Part shown: piece after piece, positions 49,365 to 55,256 of the stretch
Layout: each line of letters opens with the position of its first letter
How positions within the stretch are numbered: position 1 is the stretch's first letter
Source of the DNA: DATJNI01 sp035508275
Lineage (GTDB): Bacteria; Patescibacteriota; Saccharimonadia; Saccharimonadales; UBA4665
Direction: 5' to 3'
NCBI GenBank assembly: GCA_035508275.1
Contig: DATJNI010000011.1
Span: 1 to 55,256 of the forward strand
Length of the DNA: 55,256 nucleotides
The notes under the pieces: model-generated
The model's input: the letters and a program-made list of their open reading frames with translations, nothing else
Told to the model about the DNA's origin: nothing
Databases searched by the model: none
Program-made: the position numbers and the translations under genes

Positions 49365-49735
49365 TGGCAAAAACAATCATCGGCATAGTTACCTCAGACA
49401 AGGCAGATAAGACTATTGTCATTACAGCTCACGAGCGAAAGACTCACCCGCTTTATAGAAAGCAGTACAGTGTTAGTGCTAAGTTTATGGCGCATGACCC
49501 TAAGAATGAAGCATCAGTTGGCGACAAGGTCTCAATTATTGAGTGCCGCCCTATTTCCGCTCGCAAACGCTTTGTTTTAGACAAGATTATTGAGAAGCCT
49601 AAACTGCGCCAAGAAAACCTGGAAGCCGTTAAGGTTGATGACAGCGGCCATAAGGACAGCAAATCCAAAAAGACTGACGAAGAGCCAGAGGTAGAAAAAG
49701 CTGAAGCTAAAGCCAAGGAGGAGAAAGTCAAATGA
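49364..49735 (+). CDS. rpsQ: ribosomal protein S17 with long acidic/lysine tail
   Basis: 123 residues, against about 85 usually. The OB-fold core (IGIVTSDKADKTIVI, HPLYRKQY, DKVSIIECRPISARKRFVL) is normal. Residues from about 88 on form a Lys/Glu-rich, probably disordered extension. Similar extensions occur on L22 and L23 in this block. Confidence 0.95.
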   Translation: MAKTIIGIVTSDKADKTIVITAHERKTHPLYRKQYSVSAKFMAHDPKNEASVGDKVSIIECRPISARKRFVLDKIIEKPKLRQENLEAVKVDDSGHKDSKSKKTDEEPEVEKAEAKAKEEKVK

Positions 49736-50100
49736 TTCAGCAAGAATCTAGACTGTTCGTAACAGACAACTCCGGTGCTAAGGAGATACTTTGCATACGA
49801 GTCTTAGGCGGTAGTCGTAGGCGTTATGCTGGCGTTGGTGACATTATTGTCGCTACCGTTAAAGAAGCCAGCCCTAACGGTCAGGTTAAGAAGAAATCTA
49901 TCGTCCGAGCCGTAGTTGTTCGCACCAAGAACCAGATTAGGCGACCAGATGGCTCAACCATTAAGTTTGACGATAACGCTGCTGTCATTATTGACGAGGG
50001 TAAACTACCCAAAGCTACCAGAATATTTGGTCCAGTCCCAAGAGAACTTAGAGAGAAGGGCTACTCGCGAATAATATCGCTAGCTCCGGAGGTACTTTAA
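49732..50100 (+). CDS. rplN: ribosomal protein L14
   Basis: 122 residues; MIQQESRLFVTDNSGAKE, GSRRRYAGVGDIIVATVKEA and VIDEGKLPKATRIFGPVPREL are hallmarks. Lies at the subunit interface. ATGA overlap with rpsQ. Confidence 0.97.
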   Translation: MIQQESRLFVTDNSGAKEILCIRVLGGSRRRYAGVGDIIVATVKEASPNGQVKKKSIVRAVVVRTKNQIRRPDGSTIKFDDNAAVIIDEGKLPKATRIFGPVPRELREKGYSRIISLAPEVL

Positions 50101-50101
50101 G

Positions 50102-50428
50102 ATGCTACTGACTAAGATTAAGCTAAAAAAAGGTGACCTAGTGGTAGTACTTGCTGGTAAACAAAAGGGTAAGACCGGAAAAGTTACTAAAGTTCACCGT
50201 AAGGACAATAAAGTAACTGTGGATGGCATTAATGTCGTTAAAAAAGCAATTAAACCAACCCAAACCCATCCCCAAGGAGGCATTGTTGAGATTACCAAAC
50301 CAATCTGGGTTAGTAAGGTGGCGATCGTAGAACCAACGACTAAATTGCCTTCCAAGATCGGGTATAAGGTCGACAGCACAGGTAAGAAGGTCCGGATATA
50401 TAAAAGGAGCGGAAAGGAGATAAAGTAA
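50102..50428 (+). CDS. rplX: ribosomal protein L24
   Basis: 108 residues with the KOW motif KKGDLVVVLAGKQKGKTGKV near the N-terminus and GGIVEITKPIWVSKVA. An assembly-initiating 50S protein. Its stop overlaps the rplE start by one base. Confidence 0.96.
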   Translation: MLLTKIKLKKGDLVVVLAGKQKGKTGKVTKVHRKDNKVTVDGINVVKKAIKPTQTHPQGGIVEITKPIWVSKVAIVEPTTKLPSKIGYKVDSTGKKVRIYKRSGKEIK

Positions 50429-51012
50429 TGGCTGAAACTACTAAAGTAAAGACTACTTATTCTCCTAGGCTTAAAACCCTCTACAATACTAAGATCCGGG
50501 CTCAGCTTAAGGACGAACTAAAGCTTAAGAATATCCACGAAGTACCTAAGCTTGAAAAGATCGTCATTAACTGTGGACTGGGACGAGCTAAGGACGACAA
50601 GCGCCTAATGGAAGCGGCTACCACTACTCTTAAAAAGATTACTGGACAGCAACCTATCCAAACTACCGCTAAACTCTCTATCGCTAGCTTTAAGTTAAGA
50701 GAAGGCAATAAGATTGGCATTAAAGTTACTCTTAGGGGTGACCAGATGTACGAATTTTGTGACCGCTTCATAAACCTAGTATTGCCTAGACTCAGAGACT
50801 TTCACGGCGTTAGTAATAAGAGCTTTGACCGTCAAGGCAACTTTGCCATAGGCCTAACCGACCAATCCGTCTTTCCAGAGCTCAGTTTTGAGGAAACCTC
50901 ACTGCCCCACGGTCTTCAAGTAGTTTTTGTAATTAATTCACTAAATAGCGAACAGGCTAAGGCTTTACTAGAAGCCTTTGGTATGCCGTTCGAGAAAGAG
51001 GAGGTTAAATAG
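50428..51012 (+). CDS. rplE: ribosomal protein L5
   Basis: 194 residues; VPKLEKIVINCGLG, TGQQPIQTTAKLSIASFKLREG and FDRQGNFAIGLTDQSVFPE identify it. It binds 5S rRNA and the P-site tRNA T-loop. Overlaps rpsN by one base. Confidence 0.97.
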   Translation: MAETTKVKTTYSPRLKTLYNTKIRAQLKDELKLKNIHEVPKLEKIVINCGLGRAKDDKRLMEAATTTLKKITGQQPIQTTAKLSIASFKLREGNKIGIKVTLRGDQMYEFCDRFINLVLPRLRDFHGVSNKSFDRQGNFAIGLTDQSVFPELSFEETSLPHGLQVVFVINSLNSEQAKALLEAFGMPFEKEEVK

Positions 51013-51281
51013 TGGCTAAGAAATCTATAGTAGCCAGGGACGCCAAGCGAGCCCGCATGATCGATCAGTATGCGGCTAAGCGAGCTGAGCTTAAAAAACT
51101 CGGTGACCAGGAAGGACTAGCTAAGCTACCGCGCAATTCTTCGCCAACCAGGCGAACTAACCGCTGCGCAGAAACTGGTCGACCTAGAGGATACATGCGT
51201 CAGTTCGGGCTTAGTCGTATCAGCTTTAGAGAGCATGCGTCCAAAGGCGAAATTCCCGGCATAACTAAATCAAGTTGGTAG
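51012..51281 (+). CDS. rpsN: ribosomal protein S14, zinc-free (C-minus) type
   Basis: 89 residues. SSPTRRTNRCAETGRPRGYMRQFGLSR-type block identifies S14 (seen here as LPRNSSPTRRTNRC then ETGRPRGYMRQFG). It has one Cys only and lacks the CxxC pairs of the zinc-binding form; its length fits the longer C-minus type. The start is GTG at 51012, overlapping the last base of the rplE stop. Confidence 0.95.
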   Translation: MAKKSIVARDAKRARMIDQYAAKRAELKKLGDQEGLAKLPRNSSPTRRTNRCAETGRPRGYMRQFGLSRISFREHASKGEIPGITKSSW

Positions 51282-51294
51282 AAAAGGAGAACAT

Positions 51295-51696
51295 ATGAGT
51301 ACAACCACAACAGACCCAATCGCAGATATGCTTACGCGTATCCGTAACTCTATGCTCGTTAGAAAAAACGAGATTGTTTTGCCACACTCCAACTTAAAGG
51401 AATCTGTCGCTAAGATTCTTAAAGAAGCCAAGTTTATTGACGACGTATCCAGCGAAAAAGATGGTCAGTTTAAGAATCTAAAGATTAAGATAAACGCCGA
51501 CGGCACTAACCCTAGAATCAGTGAAATTGTTAGAATTTCTAGCCCAGGACGCCGAACTTATGTTAATTCTAAAGAAATCCCAACCATTAAACACGGCCGA
51601 GGCATAGTCATTATCTCTACTTCTAAGGGGCTAATGACCGGTGATCAAGCTAAGCATGCTCACGTCGGCGGAGAGTTAATTTGTAAGGTATATTAA
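51295..51696 (+). CDS. rpsH: ribosomal protein S8
   Basis: 133 residues; DPIADMLTRIRNSMLVRKNEI and the C-terminal GRGIVIISTSKGLMTGDQA with GGELICKVY are diagnostic. It organises the 16S central domain. AAAGGAG at 51283-51289 precedes the ATG by five bases. Confidence 0.97.
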   Translation: MSTTTTDPIADMLTRIRNSMLVRKNEIVLPHSNLKESVAKILKEAKFIDDVSSEKDGQFKNLKIKINADGTNPRISEIVRISSPGRRTYVNSKEIPTIKHGRGIVIISTSKGLMTGDQAKHAHVGGELICKVY

Positions 51697-51697
51697 G

Positions 51698-52237
51698 ATG
51701 AGTCGAGTAGGAAAACAACCAATTAATTTGCCTAGCGGCGTAAGTGTCGTAACCAAAGACGCTGAGGTTAGTGTTAGCGGTCCTAAAGGAACGCTGTCTC
51801 GTCCTACTCTTGAAGGTATTAAGATCAGCCAAGACGGAGATAAGCTAGTCCTTACTCGAAAGAACGACGAAGCCTTGTATAGAGCCAGACACGGTCTTAT
51901 GCGCTCTCTCGTAGATAACATGGTAACTGGCGTAAATGACGGCTTTTCTAAGAAGCTAGAACTAAGCGGCGTCGGCTACCGAGTAAATCTGGCAGGACAA
52001 GAGCTCAAGATGAATCTAGGCTTTTCTCACGAGGTTGTATATAAGCTGCCTGAAGGCATAACTGCAAGTGTTGACCAGAACACCATTACTGTTTCTGGAA
52101 TCGACAAACAACGTGTTGGCCAGACAGCCGCCGAAATAAGAGCCCTCAAGAAGCCAGAACCATATAAAGGCAAAGGCATACACTACGTTGGCGAGCGAAT
52201 CCTTCGTAAAAGCGGAAAGAGCGGTAAGGAGAAATAG
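51698..52237 (+). CDS. rplF: ribosomal protein L6
   Basis: 179 residues; MSRVGKQPINLPSGV, LELSGVGYRVNLAGQELKMN and the C-terminal PEPYKGKGIHYVGERILRK block define it. Two-domain protein beside the sarcin-ricin loop. One base after rpsH. Confidence 0.97.
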   Translation: MSRVGKQPINLPSGVSVVTKDAEVSVSGPKGTLSRPTLEGIKISQDGDKLVLTRKNDEALYRARHGLMRSLVDNMVTGVNDGFSKKLELSGVGYRVNLAGQELKMNLGFSHEVVYKLPEGITASVDQNTITVSGIDKQRVGQTAAEIRALKKPEPYKGKGIHYVGERILRKSGKSGKEK

Positions 52238-52239
52238 CT

Positions 52240-52599
52240 ATGAGTACACGACTTGCTAAAAAGAACTTCAATAAAGTTCAAAGAAAGAGACGAATTAGGT
52301 CTAAAATTCATGGCACCAGCGCTAGACCCAGACTTAGTGTTAACTTCTCGCTAAATAACGTTAGCGCTCAGCTAATTGACGACGATGCCTCTAAAACCCT
52401 AGCTTACGCCACAACCCTAGGAGATAAGACAGCTAAAGGCTCGCTAACAGAGAAGGCAACATTTATTGGCAAAGATATAGCCCTTAAAGCAAAAGCCAAG
52501 AAGATTAAGACGGTTGTTCTGGATAGAAACGGCAAACTCTACCACGGCCGAGTTAAAGCTCTAGCAGAAGCTGCAAGAGCAGAAGGATTGGAGTTCTAA
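52240..52599 (+). CDS. rplR: ribosomal protein L18
   Basis: 119 residues; RIRSKIHGTSARPRLSVNFS, IGKDIALKAKAK and VVLDRNGKLYHGRVKALAEAAR match the family. It binds 5S rRNA with L5. Confidence 0.96.
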   Translation: MSTRLAKKNFNKVQRKRRIRSKIHGTSARPRLSVNFSLNNVSAQLIDDDASKTLAYATTLGDKTAKGSLTEKATFIGKDIALKAKAKKIKTVVLDRNGKLYHGRVKALAEAARAEGLEF

Positions 52600-52601
52600 T
52601 T

Positions 52602-53174
52602 ATGCCCGAAGCTACTAAAGCCAGCACTAATAGACCAAGGACAGCCGTACCACAGGCGTCTAGCGACGAAAAGCCATACGAGGAAAGAACTCTTCAAATT
52701 GACCGAGTTGCTAGAGTTGTTAAGGGTGGACGTAGATTCCGTTTCCGAGCTCTAGTTGTCGTTGGCGACAAGAAAGGTAAAGTTGGCATTGGTTCAGCTA
52801 AAGGTGCAGACGTAACACTAGCTATTAATAAAGCTAGCGACGTAGCCAAAAAGCACATGGTAGAGATTAGTTTGTATAACGAAACAATTCCTCACGAAGT
52901 CGAAGCGAAGGTATCTGGCGCTAAGCTGCTACTTATGCCTGCAAGACCCGGTACCGGCCTAATAGCTGGAGGAGCTATCCGCTCAATCCTTGAAGTTGCC
53001 GGAGTTAAGAATGCCCTATCCAAGTCTCTTGGTTCTAGCAACAAGACTAACACCGCCTATGCTACCATTAAGGCTTTAACAGAGCTTGTCCCAAGAGAAA
53101 AGTGGGTAACTTATGTACCTAAGAAAACAGCCGCTAAGAAACCTACTACCAAAGCTAAGAAGGCAGTAAAATGA
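52602..53174 (+). CDS. rpsE: ribosomal protein S5
   Basis: 190 residues. ERTLQIDRVARVVKGGRRFRF, GDKKGKVGIGSAKG and ARPGTGLIAGGAIRSILEVAG are diagnostic; the C-terminus is a Lys/Thr-rich tail. Its stop overlaps the rplO ATG by four bases, which leaves no room for rpmD (L30) that stands here in most bacteria. Confidence 0.97.
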   Translation: MPEATKASTNRPRTAVPQASSDEKPYEERTLQIDRVARVVKGGRRFRFRALVVVGDKKGKVGIGSAKGADVTLAINKASDVAKKHMVEISLYNETIPHEVEAKVSGAKLLLMPARPGTGLIAGGAIRSILEVAGVKNALSKSLGSSNKTNTAYATIKALTELVPREKWVTYVPKKTAAKKPTTKAKKAVK

Positions 53175-53650
53175 AATATAACGAGCTAAAAACTTCTACA
53201 CCTGACAAAAAGACCAGAGTTGGCCGAGGTATCTCTGCTGGACGAGGTAAAACTGCCGGACGTGGGACTAAGGGTCAAGGCGCTAGAGCCGGTTGGTCAA
53301 AAAAACCAGGCTTTGCTGGCGGTTCAAATCCGCTTATGCAAAAACTACCAAAACTACCTGGCTTTAAGAGCCACCGAATTAAAGACGAAACTGTCTACAC
53401 AGGTGAGCTTAATGACCTTAGCACTAAAACTATTGACGCTAGCGCACTATACGAGGCCAAACTGGTCGCTAGCCCCTACTCTGGCATTAGATTAATTGTT
53501 AAGGGCGACATAAGTAAAAAATTAAGCGTTAAACTACCTGGTGCTAGCGAAGCCGCTATCGCTCAAATAGAAAAAGCTGGTGGAAGTTTTGAAAAGGTTG
53601 CTAGGGCTAAAAGGCAGCCTTCGGCTAAAAAATCTGAAAAGAAAAAATAG
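53171..53650 (+). CDS. rplO: ribosomal protein L15
   Basis: 159 residues; RVGRGISAGRGKTAGRGTKGQ, KPGFAGGSNPLMQKLPKLPGF define the glycine-rich N-terminal extension, and the globular half follows. It overlaps rpsE by four bases. Confidence 0.96.
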   Translation: MKYNELKTSTPDKKTRVGRGISAGRGKTAGRGTKGQGARAGWSKKPGFAGGSNPLMQKLPKLPGFKSHRIKDETVYTGELNDLSTKTIDASALYEAKLVASPYSGIRLIVKGDISKKLSVKLPGASEAAIAQIEKAGGSFEKVARAKRQPSAKKSEKKK

Positions 53651-53680
53651 AGCCTTTGTGATTAAATAGAGGGTAATTAA

Positions 53681-55192
53681 ATGAACTGGAAGGTAATAGG
53701 GCGTTCACTATCTCACCCGGATATGCGAAAGCGTATCCTGGCAGTGCTTGGCATGCTTTTGGTCTTTCGTATCATGGCCCAGCTGCCCGTTCCAATTGCT
53801 AATGCTCAGACCCTCCACCAAGTATTGTCCAATCTATTTAGTTCTAGCTCGGCTCCCCAGCTACTAAACTTTATTAACGTTCTATCTGGCGGCGCATTGG
53901 CTAACTTTTCCATCATGATAGCCGGTCTAGGCCCATACATTAACGCATCCATCATTATGCAGCTTCTTACTAAAGCCGTACCTCAGTTAGAAGCGTTGCA
54001 TAAAGAAGGCGAATACGGCCAAAAGAAGATAAACCAATATACGCGAATCCTAACCTTCCCTCTGGCCATAATTCAGTCCATTGGTTCCATATTCCTAATT
54101 AGACAAGCCGCAGAACAAATCGGTGGCGTGGGCGACATTACTGCCCATACGTCTCTTATGCAGTGGGTAGTTATGGTTTCGGCTCTAACTGGCGGCTCTA
54201 TGTTGCTTATGTGGCTAGGCGAGCTAATAACGGAACAAGGTATAGGAAACGGAATATCTTTAATAATTACCGTAGGCATTGTTTCTAGATTGCCAGCTAA
54301 CTTAGGTGAAATATGGAAGGCAACTGTTCAAAGTGGCCACCACATCCATCTAGCTGGCCTTAAACTGCCCTTTAACCGTGAGGCCACCTTCGCTGCCATT
54401 ATTATTTTAGGATCGATTCTAGCTCTAACCTGGGCGGTTGTTATGTTAAATGAGGCAGCTCGCAATCTGACGGTTAATTACGCCAAACGTGTCCAGGGTA
54501 ACAGAGCCTACGGGGGCATCACTACTACACTACCCGTAAAGCTTATAACTGCTGGAGTTGTGCCAATAATTTTTGCTGTGGCGTTCTTAAGTGTGCCTAG
54601 CTTTGCCGGCCAACTTATGACGGGATCTCACGACAAAACCCTAAGCCACCTAGGCACTAACCTGGTTAGCTGGTTCCAGACACCTTCAGCGACCACCTTC
54701 GCAACAGAAGGACTAAAAGCCTACATTTATCCCTTAACATACTTTATTCTTGTCTTTGCCTTCACTTTCTTCTATACCGGCATAACATTCAACTCTAGTG
54801 AAATAGCTGAAAACCTCCATAAGCAAGGCGGCTTTATTGAAGGAGTTAGAGGTGGCGATCAAACTGAGAAATATTTGTCTAATATTATTAACAAGCTAAC
54901 TCTCTTTGGTGCCACAGCCCTAGGTCTACTAGCCCTAATGCCAATTATTGCCCAGGTCTTTATTAACACCTCTATTACCATTGGTGGAACCAGCATATTA
55001 ATCCTGGTATCTGTTTCTCTGCAAACCCTAAGAGCAGTCGAATCTAGAGCCCTAATGGTCACCTACGACCAATATTCACAGCCCGACTTCTTTTATGACG
55101 CTGGCAACAGCGGCGAAGCTGCACTAGGAGTGCGTAGGCTTAGATTTATTCCTAGGATTGGCAAGAATAAAGATAAAGATAAAACGAAGTAG
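53681..55192 (+). CDS. secY: preprotein translocase subunit SecY
   Basis: 503 residues with ten membrane helices, channel subunit of the Sec translocon. Visible blocks: FRIMAQLPVPIA (helix 1), LGPYINASIIMQLLTKAVPQLE (helix 2b), GELITEQGIGNGISLIITVGI, RVQGNRAYGGITTTLPVKL and SSEIAENLHKQGGFIEGVRGG (cytosolic loop C5). The periplasmic loop before helix 7 is longer than in most bacteria, and a basic C-terminal tail follows, which explains the extra length over the usual 430-440. GAGGG at 53670-53674 is its ribosome binding site. Confidence 0.97.
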   Translation: MNWKVIGRSLSHPDMRKRILAVLGMLLVFRIMAQLPVPIANAQTLHQVLSNLFSSSSAPQLLNFINVLSGGALANFSIMIAGLGPYINASIIMQLLTKAVPQLEALHKEGEYGQKKINQYTRILTFPLAIIQSIGSIFLIRQAAEQIGGVGDITAHTSLMQWVVMVSALTGGSMLLMWLGELITEQGIGNGISLIITVGIVSRLPANLGEIWKATVQSGHHIHLAGLKLPFNREATFAAIIILGSILALTWAVVMLNEAARNLTVNYAKRVQGNRAYGGITTTLPVKLITAGVVPIIFAVAFLSVPSFAGQLMTGSHDKTLSHLGTNLVSWFQTPSATTFATEGLKAYIYPLTYFILVFAFTFFYTGITFNSSEIAENLHKQGGFIEGVRGGDQTEKYLSNIINKLTLFGATALGLLALMPIIAQVFINTSITIGGTSILILVSVSLQTLRAVESRALMVTYDQYSQPDFFYDAGNSGEAALGVRRLRFIPRIGKNKDKDKTK

Positions 55193-55212
55193 ACAGACGC
55201 GCTAGTAGCGGT

Positions 55213-55218
55213 TATAGT
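55213..55218 (+). promoter_or_regulatory. -10 box (TATAGT) of the gene at the right edge
   Basis: TATAGT ends nine bases before ATG 55228, again the near-leaderless spacing. Confidence 0.45.
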
Positions 55219-55227
55219 ATAAAGACT

Positions 55228-55256
55228 ATGAGCGACTTTACGTCGATAGAAACCAT
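55228..55256 (+). CDS. start of an unidentified gene (cut by window end)
   Basis: An ATG nine bases after a -10-like box opens a frame MSDFTSIET that runs out of the window. In many bacteria adk or map follows secY, but nine residues do not allow an identification. Confidence 0.4.

Noticed and set aside
1..55256. Recoding of TGA as glycine, as in some CPR groups
   Set aside because: No conserved protein here has an in-frame TGA at a glycine position, and rpoC and others end normally at TGA.
1..55256. CRISPR array, insertion sequences or rRNA genes
   Set aside because: No regularly spaced repeats, transposase-like proteins, terminal inverted repeats or rRNA segments were seen.

Overview
The window comes from a bacterium of the Candidate Phyla Radiation (Patescibacteria), most likely a Saccharibacteria (TM7)-type genome; this is an inference. 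The support is a compact ribosomal-protein block with no rpmD (L30) between rpsE and rplO, dense packing with many 0-4 base junctions, moderate-to-low G+C with heavy use of CTA/AGA codons, and many genes whose -10 box lies 6-11 bases before the start codon. The standard code fits: TGA is used as a stop and not as glycine.

Layout. 1-10.8 kb: the end of a ClpC-type unfoldase, a membrane-anchored zincin, a class A penicillin-binding protein, tyrS, a serine hydrolase, a methyltransferase, recG and rsmD. At 10.8 kb a tRNA-Leu(UAG) gene is followed by a G+C-richer island of about 4 kb (10.9-14.9 kb) with foreign codon use. It starts with a 17-base repeat of the tRNA T-arm and a three-tier palindrome, and carries five unrecognised or weakly recognised genes, including a PD-(D/E)xK-like protein, two membrane proteins and a winged-helix-like protein. 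15.0-26.1 kb is an envelope region. It holds a GT2, a GT4, a fused GT4-GT4 and a large polytopic protein on the plus strand. On the minus strand there is an overlapping trio of a VPEFG-tailed surface protein, an exosortase/archaeosortase-like transpeptidase and a Wzx-like flippase, then small membrane proteins and a CPBP protease. 26.3-32 kb: hisS, tig and clpP (with a CIRCE operator) among orphan genes. 32.1-55.2 kb: rpoB-rpoC-rpsL-rpsG-fusA-orphan-tuf-rpsJ, then the S10/spc ribosomal block ending in secY.

How they fit together. The last 23 kb is the core transcription, translation and secretion machinery. ClpC (which keeps a hydrophobic LGF loop), ClpP and trigger factor form a protein quality-control set, with clpP under a heat-shock type operator. 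The envelope region looks like a pathway that builds a glycan on a lipid carrier, flips it, and anchors a small exported protein by an exosortase-type reaction.

Most unusual observations: RpoC has lost seven of the eight zinc-binding cysteines and has a rewritten trigger loop; the self-contained exosortase/VPEFG/flippase operon; the tRNA-Leu island with its nested palindrome and nuclease-like gene; the CIRCE-controlled, nearly leaderless clpP; and the wider leaderless promoter pattern.
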